This document shows, piece after piece, positions 1-5,091 of a DNA stretch of 5,091 bases (positions within the stretch are counted from its first letter, which is position 1; every line of letters starts with the position of its first letter). The notes beneath the pieces are model-generated. The model had not been told where the DNA came from. It ran no database searches and saw only the letters and a program-made list of their open reading frames with translations. Both the position numbers and the translations under genes were made by a program. This DNA is from Bifidobacterium breve (lineage in GTDB: Bacteria > Actinomycetota > Acidimicrobiia > Acidimicrobiales > Ilumatobacteraceae), in the NCBI GenBank assembly GCA_943325425.2, contig CALPPJ020000134.1:1-5091 (forward strand), in the 5' to 3' direction.

Positions 1-21
1 GTTCAATACTGGATAAACCAT
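1..21 (-). CDS. Start of the next operon gene, possibly rodA (partial)
   Basis: An ATG at 21-19 shares its A with the last base of the PBP2 stop codon (TGATG) and opens a frame MVYPVLN that runs off the window without a stop. A G-rich GGTGGG lies about 8 nt upstream inside the end of the PBP2 gene and could act as a ribosome binding site. In many bacteria the gene after mreBCD and PBP2 is rodA, the SEDS-family glycosyltransferase that pairs with PBP2. That identity is inferred from synteny only, since seven codons show no family feature. A chance ATG is possible. Confidence 0.4.
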
Positions 22-2225
22 CAGTCGCGCCCACCATACGTGGCGCCACCCAGACAACGATTACTTGGCAAAGACCGCTCGGGAGCAGCGACGGTTGCAG
101 TGATATCGAGAGGGTTTGATGGCAGCACCTCTCCCACTGTTGCTGCCCCGATCGTCGCCATGAACATACATTTGACGACGGGTGCCGCCGCCTTTGACCC
201 ATAACCGGCTTTTTCTAAATATGCAGTCACAACATATGGCTGAAACGGGTCAAGACTGAATGCGCCAAATGCCGACGAGTCATTCCAGGGAAGGCTGGCC
301 GCACCCTGAGCAGTGCCCGTTTTTCCAGCAATGGGCAACTCGTCGTAGGGGTAGCTAGCAAATAATCTTTCGCCCGTCGTTGAGTGGTAAAAATCGTAAA
401 AAACGCCGGGTCCCGTAATCACGCGAGTCAAACCACGAATAATCGGATCGCGAATTTCGGCGGGCAAATTCAGACGACGAATAGTGTCGGTAGTTCCAAG
501 ATTGACTGCCACGGTTGATTTTGTCAGATCAGCAATTCCGACCTGATCAGAGTTCGGGGTGCCCGGTTCGAGCAATGCAAGGGCGATCAATGGGCGGTTC
601 ACGTCTCCACCATTCGCCAACGTTCCGTAGGCTTGGGCCAATTGCAACGGTGACGCCGCCAAGAGACCTTGTCCGACGGACAACTGAACGTTGTCTCCCA
701 CCAAATAGTTCGGACTCTCACCTTCCATCAAGACTCCATCTTCGACCAGTTTCTTTTTGCTTTCTTTGTCCGGTACTCGTCCGGCCGTTTCAAAAGGAAG
801 GTCAATCCCGGTCTGACTTCCGAAACCAAATTTACGAACTTCTTCTTGCAAAATTGGTTGACCGCCTCGCTCAGAGAAGATTTCTTCACCAATCTTGTAA
901 AAGAAAGTGTCCGACGAAACCGCCAATGCCTCTTCTACGTTGACCTTGCCGTAACGGCAGGCATAGTTGCCGCCACCACACAAAGCATTTCGATAAATGC
1001 ACTTAATCACCTGACAGGTTTCTTTATCAATACTCACCAATTGATATTCGCCTTGGTCGAGATAACGGTATTCCGATCCGCCGGGCAATTGACCGGTATC
1101 TAACGCCGCGTAAGCCACAAAGGGCTTGAAACTTGAACCCAGGTTGTACTGACCCTGAATCGCTCGATTGACCAAAAGGGATTTATCAGGATCATCAGTC
1201 TTTGGGAAGATCTCTGAAAACTTGTCCCCAGAAATTCCGGAGTTGAACCAGCGATTATCAAAAGTCGGATAACTCGCAAGAGCAATCACTTCACCGGTGA
1301 GGTAGTTCATCATCACAACTGAACCAGCGGGAGCTTTCAGATTTGAACAATCGGGGAATTGAGGTTTGACAGATTTGCGTTTCTCATCTTTGGCCTGGCA
1401 AGTTTCTACGAAGCGACGCAAACGAAGTTGAGTTTCTAAAGCCTGTTCGGCAAATTGCTGAAGACTGAGGTCAATAGAAAGTTGCAAATCATTGCCGGCA
1501 ATAGGTTCGACCCGTTCCAGCACTCGCAGGATTGCCCCACGAGAATCAACCTCGTACTTCACATAGCCGGGTGTTCCACGCAGATAGCGCTCGTAGACCT
1601 TTTCAACCCCAAATTGACCGACTCGTTCATTCAGGTTGTAACCCAAATCAAGATATTGCGCACTGTCATTTTCGGTGATCGCGCCGAGATACCCAAGGAT
1701 GTGTGCAGCAACTGGAGCGTATGGGTAGGCGCGCTTCCATGCAGTCGTCACATCAATTCCTGGAAAATCTTCGCTCCGCTCGAGTAAGTACATCGCAGTA
1801 TCTTCGCCCACGTCTTCCTTAATAGGTAATGGGAGAAGAGGACTGTATTTTGAACCCCGTGGTTTGCCATCAGACCCCAGGGGACCGGCATAACGTATTT
1901 CTAAATCACTGACACTCGTTTGTAAAATAGGTGCCAAGCGCCCAAACAGTTCAAGTCGGTCGGCTTGATCACGAAGAGCTTCCCACGAGAGGGTCACCGT
2001 CAACATCTTTTCGTTATCAGCCATAATGTGCCCAAAACGATCAAAAATTCGTCCTCGTTCAGGCAACAATTTTTGTGTGCGGGTTTTATTCGACTGCACC
2101 TTTTGTTCAAGGGCAGGCGCATCAACAACTTGCAAGAACCACATGCGCATACCCATGGCCCCAAAAAGCAACATAGCAACGACTCCGATTGCCGCCAAAC
2201 GACTAGAGCGCTTATCAGATGCCAT
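21..2225 (-). CDS. mrdA: Penicillin-binding protein 2 (class B, elongasome transpeptidase)
   Basis: PBP2 is the DD-transpeptidase that cross-links new peptidoglycan during cell elongation. It is anchored in the membrane with its catalytic domain outside. From the ATG at 2225 it has 734 residues: basic DKRSSR, a membrane anchor (about 10-34), and the PBP-dimer domain with RGRIFDRFG (57-65) and GQFGVEKVYERYLRG (203-217). The transpeptidase domain (about 297-690) carries SSFK (Ser364 nucleophile, Lys367), SSD (437-439) and KTGT (635-638), so it looks active. It is longer than many PBP2 proteins. Extra segments include a Lys-rich stretch bounded by Cys276 and Cys293, and a four-cysteine segment (404-423) just before SSD. 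An in-frame GTG at 2249 would add eight residues. I prefer ATG because MASDKRSSR is a typical anchor N-terminus and AGG (2234-2236) sits 8 nt upstream. Elongasome context favours PBP2 over the divisome paralogue FtsI. Confidence 0.93.
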   Translation of the reverse strand: MASDKRSSRLAAIGVVAMLLFGAMGMRMWFLQVVDAPALEQKVQSNKTRTQKLLPERGRIFDRFGHIMADNEKMLTVTLSWEALRDQADRLELFGRLAPILQTSVSDLEIRYAGPLGSDGKPRGSKYSPLLPLPIKEDVGEDTAMYLLERSEDFPGIDVTTAWKRAYPYAPVAAHILGYLGAITENDSAQYLDLGYNLNERVGQFGVEKVYERYLRGTPGYVKYEVDSRGAILRVLERVEPIAGNDLQLSIDLSLQQFAEQALETQLRLRRFVETCQAKDEKRKSVKPQFPDCSNLKAPAGSVVMMNYLTGEVIALASYPTFDNRWFNSGISGDKFSEIFPKTDDPDKSLLVNRAIQGQYNLGSSFKPFVAYAALDTGQLPGGSEYRYLDQGEYQLVSIDKETCQVIKCIYRNALCGGGNYACRYGKVNVEEALAVSSDTFFYKIGEEIFSERGGQPILQEEVRKFGFGSQTGIDLPFETAGRVPDKESKKKLVEDGVLMEGESPNYLVGDNVQLSVGQGLLAASPLQLAQAYGTLANGGDVNRPLIALALLEPGTPNSDQVGIADLTKSTVAVNLGTTDTIRRLNLPAEIRDPIIRGLTRVITGPGVFYDFYHSTTGERLFASYPYDELPIAGKTGTAQGAASLPWNDSSAFGAFSLDPFQPYVVTAYLEKAGYGSKAAAPVVKCMFMATIGAATVGEVLPSNPLDITATVAAPERSLPSNRCLGGATYGGRD

Positions 2226-2260
2226 TGGAATAGCCTGACATACGATCACAAACGAATGTC

Positions 2261-2268
2261 ATCACCTT
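2261..2268 (-). promoter_or_regulatory. Extended Shine-Dalgarno-like AAGGTGAT between mreD and the PBP2 gene
   Basis: The minus strand reads AAGGTGAT, beginning within the mreD stop codon. AGGTGAT matches the extended anti-Shine-Dalgarno complement (GGAGGTGATCC). AGG lies 15 nt before the alternative GTG start at 2249 and 39 nt before the preferred ATG at 2225, so it is badly placed for either. A weaker AGG at 2234-2236 serves the ATG with an 8-nt spacer. The element could be a ribosome standby or coupling site, or chance. Confidence 0.35.
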
Positions 2269-2804
2269 CACAAGAACACCTCGGCTGGTGGCGCAAGTCG
2301 TTGATTACGTCGAATCGCGAGCGACCAGCGAGCGATAGGCACTGCGATAAAACTGAAAAGTGCATTCGTCAGCGCAACAACGATGATGACCTTGGTAAGC
2401 CGTGACGAGAGCCAACCTTCAACGCCGATCCAGTTAGCGACAACTGGTAAAACAAAAGTGGCGAGTCCGCTCATCAGACCAATAACCAATGCGTTCAACC
2501 ACTTTGGATTTTCCAGCGCACGTGAATGTAAGTATCCAGCGGCCCAACCAGCGGCCCCAAAAACTAGAGCCGACAAGCCAAGTGGGCTCGTTAAAACCAA
2601 ATCAAACATTAGACCAAAAACAAATCCGGCAAGCGCCCCGTTTTCTGAACCGCCCGCCAAACCCGCCGCGATAGATAGCGCCAACATGATTTGCAGCACC
2701 ACACCGAAGAGTTTCACTTCGGCGAAGAAAGTCGTCTGTAAGGCCAAAGCTGGAAGTCCAACTAAAAACAATCGCAACAGCGGCCTATTTAAGAAGTCAA
2801 TCAC
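2268..2804 (-). CDS. mreD: Rod shape-determining protein MreD, integral membrane
   Basis: MreD is the polytopic membrane subunit of the MreBCD complex and has no known enzymatic activity. The 178-residue protein is almost wholly hydrophobic. I count about six membrane segments (roughly 10-27, 31-50, 57-72, 75-93, 103-125 and 138-162), followed by a basic, probably cytoplasmic tail (RRNQR, 165-169). The diagnostic family pattern is GALAGFVFGLMFDL followed by SPLGLSAL (56-80), containing the Gly-rich helix and conserved Asp68. The start is a GTG that overlaps the mreC stop (GTGA, 2801-2804). The only Shine-Dalgarno-like sequence is a weak AGGT about 6 nt upstream, inside mreC, so initiation probably depends on ribosomes finishing mreC. 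Length is typical (160-180 residues). MreD proteins diverge quickly, so position between mreC and the PBP2 gene is a large part of the support. Confidence 0.93.
   Translation of the reverse strand: MIDFLNRPLLRLFLVGLPALALQTTFFAEVKLFGVVLQIMLALSIAAGLAGGSENGALAGFVFGLMFDLVLTSPLGLSALVFGAAGWAAGYLHSRALENPKWLNALVIGLMSGLATFVLPVVANWIGVEGWLSSRLTKVIIVVALTNALFSFIAVPIARWSLAIRRNQRLAPPAEVFL
2801..2804 (-). promoter_or_regulatory. mreC-mreD stop/start overlap (GTGA)
   Basis: The last four bases of mreC and the first four of mreD are the same GTGA: GTG starts mreD and TGA stops mreC. With only a weak upstream AGGT, this is a typical translational-coupling junction, expected to tie MreD output to MreC output. 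Confidence 0.8.
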
Positions 2805-3967
2805 GGAGTACCTGTGGCAACCGGCTGATACAGCAAAACGCGAACAAAATTAAGCGCAGTCAATTTGGCGGTCAGACGAACTTCAAGTACTGCGCCCGAT
2901 GTTCCCGTTCGCTCAACAATCTTGATTACTCGACCAACCACGATTCCTCGCGGCGCCAAACTTTGCGAACCACCAGAAGTGATGACTAAGGCACCGACTT
3001 GAACTTCACCAAACCGTGAGTTTTGATCAATGAACTCGACAACTGGAGCATTATCAATACCTCGACCTCGAAAAATTCCGGTCTCGGCAACCGGCAGATC
3101 GTCCAAGTTGATCGTTGTCGTCGGCCCACCCGCGGTTGTGCCCGGAGCAATAGTCACAATATTTCCCGTTGTGGTTGGTGCTAGCGCGTCAAAGTCAATC
3201 CCCGAAAAATCAAAAGGCGTTGACGTCGTCGTAGTAGATGACGACGTTGTCGGGGCATTTGGATTAACGACAGTTGATACCAGCGGAACTGCTGGCACCA
3301 GTGTTGTCGTTGATGTCGTGGTTGTCGATGATGTTGTTGTCGTCGATGTACTCGTCGTGGTGGTTGATGTCGTCGTAGTTGTCGTCGTAGTTGCAGGTAC
3401 AAGATCTGGTTGGTTGACCACTTGAACAGGGATCGCGTACAGGGAATCGTTGGCCAGTAGAACTAACGACCGGTCATTATCAACCCAAGTGATACGCCCA
3501 ACAAGGCCCGCCGCATTGACAACCGGCATACCCACACGCAGACCACGATCGCTTCCTTGGTTGATTTCCACCGTTTGTGAATAGTTTGAGGGAGTCCCAC
3601 CGATGACTTGAGCCGTTACCGATGAGATATCGGCGAGGTTGTCAATGCCGTTCAGTGCCAACAACTCTTGGGCATCGCGAACAGTCGCGAGAGCGGCAAT
3701 AAAGGCTCCTTCTTGTTGATCAAGTTGATCTTGCAAGCGGGCGTTCTCAGTTTCGAGTTCACCGTAATGCGTGATCCCCCGCCACGTATTTTCAAGGGGT
3801 CTAGTAATGACACGCGCCGAACTCTGCACTGGTTGAAATATCGTACCGAAGACTCCTCGAAGCCCCTGTACCACCGAGTTTCCCTGAATATCAAGAGTGA
3901 TCAGCAAAATTGATGACAGAGCCAAAAGAGCGATAGCCCGACGACGACTCACCGAATAAACCGGCAT
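2801..3967 (-). CDS. mreC: Rod shape-determining protein MreC with a long Thr/Ser-rich insertion
   Basis: MreC is a bitopic membrane protein whose extracytoplasmic beta domains scaffold PBP2 and the rest of the elongasome. The 388 residues read as a basic cytoplasmic N-terminus (SRRR, 7-10), one membrane segment (about 11-27), a probable coiled coil (about 66-106, with ELETENARLQDQLDQQE), and a first beta region (about 115-186, with GLRVGMPVVNAAGLVGRI). A low-complexity insertion follows (about 187-296), then the rest of the beta domain (297-380), with the typical VGALVITSGG...LAPRGIVVGRV pattern at 324-347. Removing the insertion leaves about 280 residues, the usual MreC size. The insertion falls between strand IPVQVV and the following GIFRGRG, a beta-hairpin turn in ordinary MreC. 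The start has GAGGT at 3974-3978, 7 nt upstream of the ATG. The stop overlaps the mreD start. The family assignment is secure. The insertion boundaries are estimated by eye. Confidence 0.95.
   Translation of the reverse strand: MPVYSVSRRRAIALLALSSILLITLDIQGNSVVQGLRGVFGTIFQPVQSSARVITRPLENTWRGITHYGELETENARLQDQLDQQEGAFIAALATVRDAQELLALNGIDNLADISSVTAQVIGGTPSNYSQTVEINQGSDRGLRVGMPVVNAAGLVGRITWVDNDRSLVLLANDSLYAIPVQVVNQPDLVPATTTTTTTTSTTTTSTSTTTTSSTTTTSTTTLVPAVPLVSTVVNPNAPTTSSSTTTTSTPFDFSGIDFDALAPTTTGNIVTIAPGTTAGGPTTTINLDDLPVAETGIFRGRGIDNAPVVEFIDQNSRFGEVQVGALVITSGGSQSLAPRGIVVGRVIKIVERTGTSGAVLEVRLTAKLTALNFVRVLLYQPVATGTP
3302..3391 (-). repeat. Thr/Ser homopolymer-like tract in mreC (ACN-type repeat)
   Basis: Thirty consecutive codons of mreC (residues 193-222) encode only Thr (24) and Ser (6). 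The Thr codons are mixed (ACA 10, ACG 9, ACC 3, ACT 2), so the DNA is a degenerate trinucleotide repeat, not a pure microsatellite. A second Thr/Ser cluster of 11 residues (240-250) lies at 3218-3250. The tract is extracytoplasmic and should be disordered and extended, and it could be O-glycosylated. Read on the plus strand it yields a meaningless Val/Asp-rich frame. Confidence 0.9.
3368..3391 (-). repeat. Perfect 12-nt tandem duplication at the start of the Thr tract
   Basis: The first eight Thr codons are two identical copies of ACTACGACGACA. The exact codon order is duplicated, unlike the rest of the tract, which points to a relatively recent in-frame slippage or duplication adding four Thr residues. 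Confidence 0.75.
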
Positions 3968-3973
3968 AACTCG

Positions 3974-3978
3974 ACCTC
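3974..3978 (-). promoter_or_regulatory. Shine-Dalgarno site of mreC
   Basis: The minus strand reads GAGGT within GGTCGAGGTCGAG, starting a few bases after the mreB stop codon, with about 7 nt between GAGG and the mreC ATG. It fills most of the 14-nt mreB-mreC gap, so no separate promoter or terminator fits between the two genes. Confidence 0.7.
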
Positions 3979-3981
3979 GAC

Positions 3982-5013
3982 CTAGTCGTCGCTCTGCGAC
4001 AAGAGACCGCGCATCATCTCAATATTTTCCAATGCTCGGCCTGATCCAATGACGACTGAATACAAAGGATCATTAGCGATATTGATTGGCATTCCAGTCT
4101 CATGCGCCAAACGACGATCAATTCCAGCGAGCAGCGCGCCACCACCAGTAATCGTGATTCCTTGATGCATAATGTCGGCGGCCAATTCGGGCGGAGTCTT
4201 GTCGAGTGTTGTTCGCACTGCATCAACGATGGCAGCTACTGGCTCGGCGATTGCCTCACGTACCTGATCAGTTGATAAAGAAATTGTTCGTGGCAAACCG
4301 CTAATGAGATCACGCCCACGAATATCGGCGGTCATCTCTTCTTCAAATGGCCACGCTGAACCCATTTGAATTTTGATTTCTTCAGCAGTGCGTTCGCCCA
4401 CTGCCAGTGAGAACTCTTTTTTCAGATACGCCAACAATGCTTCATCAAGTTCATCACCTGCAATACGTAATGACTGGGCAGTCACGATGCCGCCGAGAGA
4501 AATAACTGCGACTTCGGTCGTTCCACCACCAATATCAACGATCATGTTGCCGCTCGGCTCATGGACCGCAAGATCGGCACCAATAGCCGCGGCCATTGGC
4601 TCTTCAATAATGTGCACCGGCTTTCGGGCTCCGGCATATTCAGCTGCATCTTGTACTGCGCGTTGCTCAACACCAGTGATGCCAGAGGGCACGCAGATCA
4701 CCATGCGCGGCTTACTCCAGCGACTGCTATGAACCTTCTGAATGAAATAGCGCAGCATTTTTTCGCAAACATCGAAGTCGGCAATCACTCCGTCTTTCAG
4801 CGGACGCACGGCCCGAATGTGGCCTGGAGTGCGTCCCATCATGCGCTTGGCCTCATGACCAACGGCGACTGGCTTGCCGTCAGAAACGTCAAGGGCGACC
4901 ACCGACGGCTCGTTCAAGACAACGCCTTGACCGCGCACATAAATCAGCGTGTTTGCTGTTCCTAGGTCGATCGCTATATCTCGCCCGAGGGCCAGCGGGT
5001 TACTGCGGGCCAT
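3982..5013 (-). CDS. mreB: Rod shape-determining protein MreB (bacterial actin)
   Basis: MreB is the cytoplasmic ATP-binding actin homologue whose membrane-bound filaments orient the elongasome. The 343-residue protein is full length for the family. The actin-fold motifs are all present: phosphate-1 loop IDLGTANT (residues 15-22), VPSGITGVEQRA (108-119), EEPMAAAIG (137-145, holding the Glu expected to activate water for ATP hydrolysis), phosphate-2 loop DIGGGTTEVAV (160-170) and the adenosine-site segment ITGGGALLAGID (288-299). The loop that inserts into the membrane in Thermotoga MreB corresponds here to SSRWS (96-100), with Trp99 as the only bulky hydrophobic residue. The ATG is well supported: AGGAGG (5022-5027) lies 8 nt upstream, and the short N-terminus before the first beta strand is normal. 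It is the first gene of the visible operon and ends 14 nt before mreC. The paralogue Mbl cannot be excluded from sequence alone, but linkage to mreC and mreD favours MreB. Confidence 0.97.
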   Translation of the reverse strand: MARSNPLALGRDIAIDLGTANTLIYVRGQGVVLNEPSVVALDVSDGKPVAVGHEAKRMMGRTPGHIRAVRPLKDGVIADFDVCEKMLRYFIQKVHSSRWSKPRMVICVPSGITGVEQRAVQDAAEYAGARKPVHIIEEPMAAAIGADLAVHEPSGNMIVDIGGGTTEVAVISLGGIVTAQSLRIAGDELDEALLAYLKKEFSLAVGERTAEEIKIQMGSAWPFEEEMTADIRGRDLISGLPRTISLSTDQVREAIAEPVAAIVDAVRTTLDKTPPELAADIMHQGITITGGGALLAGIDRRLAHETGMPINIANDPLYSVVIGSGRALENIEMMRGLLSQSDD

Positions 5014-5021
5014 GGCCAGAG

Positions 5022-5027
5022 CCTCCT
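5022..5027 (-). promoter_or_regulatory. Strong Shine-Dalgarno site of mreB
   Basis: On the minus strand this reads AGGAGG, a full match to the anti-Shine-Dalgarno core, with an 8-nt spacer to the mreB ATG. It is by far the strongest ribosome binding site in the window, which fits MreB being made in excess of the membrane subunits encoded downstream. That stoichiometry argument is inference. Confidence 0.85.
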
Positions 5028-5040
5028 ACGACGTGTGGTC

Positions 5041-5056
5041 CCTGCCAGAAAGCAGG
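5041..5056 (-). promoter_or_regulatory. Small hairpin in the mreB 5' leader
   Basis: The minus strand reads CCTGC, six loop bases (TTTCTG), then GCAGG: a perfect 5-bp GC-rich stem, 14 nt before the Shine-Dalgarno site. It is short, has no U tract after it, and may be chance. It is the only structured element seen in the 78-nt leader (5014-5091). No convincing promoter could be placed within the bases available. Confidence 0.3.
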
Positions 5057-5091
5057 AGTCCCCGAAATGTTACAGATTGGGGAAGAAAATA

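Noticed and set aside
669..1103. Plus-strand open frame of 144 codons opposite the PBP2 gene
   Set aside because: It lies wholly antisense to the conserved transpeptidase domain, shows no recognisable motif, and overlaps other equally meaningless frames.
2215..2262. Fifteen-codon minus-strand ORF (MTFVCDRMSGYSNGI) overlapping the PBP2 start, as a leader peptide
   Set aside because: Its ATG is only 2 nt from AGG, too close for normal initiation, and an ORF this short is expected by chance. It is kept only as part of the start-site finding.
1965..2405. Plus-strand open frame of 146 codons across the mreD-PBP2 junction
   Set aside because: It is antisense to two well-supported genes, with a composition (His/Arg/Ser/Asn-rich) typical of shadow frames.
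3302..3391. Repeat tract considered as a CRISPR array or an intergenic satellite
   Set aside because: There are no spacers or constant-length repeats, the tract stays in frame within mreC, and intact MreC beta-domain sequence lies on both sides.
3181..3402. Minus-strand frame of 73 codons rich in Arg, Gln and His inside mreC
   Set aside because: It is the out-of-frame reading of the same Thr/Ser repeat and is fully nested in mreC.
3030..3425. Plus-strand open frame of 131 codons rich in Val and Asp opposite mreC
   Set aside because: It is the antisense reading of the ACN Thr repeat in mreC (GTN and GAN codons). The composition is an artefact of the repeat, and the protein shows no family feature.
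5067..5072. Possible -10 promoter element TAACAT on the minus strand upstream of mreB
   Set aside because: It matches the consensus at only four of six positions, and the matching -35 region would lie beyond the window edge, so it cannot be supported.

Overview
The window carries one co-directional operon segment, entirely on the minus strand and read from high to low coordinates: mreB, mreC, mreD and the gene for the elongation-specific class B penicillin-binding protein PBP2 (mrdA/pbpA). Together these are the core of the elongasome (Rod complex), which inserts peptidoglycan into the lateral cell wall. The first 21 bases probably hold the start codon of the next gene. By synteny this would be rodA, the glycosyltransferase partner of PBP2, but only seven codons are visible.

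Layout: 5014-5091 is a short non-coding leader with a small hairpin and a strong Shine-Dalgarno site. mreB occupies 3982-5013. After a 14-nt gap comes mreC (2801-3967), whose stop overlaps the GTG start of mreD (2268-2804) through a GTGA junction. The PBP2 gene follows (21-2225, or from a GTG at 2249), and its stop shares one base with a downstream ATG (TGATG). The tight packing indicates one transcript with translational coupling. No stretch above 300 bases lacks a gene, and I see no tRNA, rRNA, mobile element, CRISPR array or terminator.

How the genes work together: MreB is the cytoplasmic actin-like filament, MreC and MreD are the membrane and extracytoplasmic scaffold, and PBP2 is the cross-linking transpeptidase that MreC contacts and that works with RodA.

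Organism: the MreB sequence looks actinobacterial, and the MreC carries a long Thr/Ser tract of a kind often seen in secreted proteins of Acidimicrobiia. With base composition near half GC by eye, this suggests a deep-branching actinobacterium, possibly an aquatic Acidimicrobiia lineage of moderate GC. That is an inference, not a demonstrated placement.

This is a core housekeeping region and I do not see a new system. The points most worth a second look are the roughly 110-residue Thr/Ser-rich insertion inside the extracytoplasmic beta domain of MreC, and the cysteine-rich insertions in PBP2, one of which lies between its SxxK and SxD catalytic motifs.
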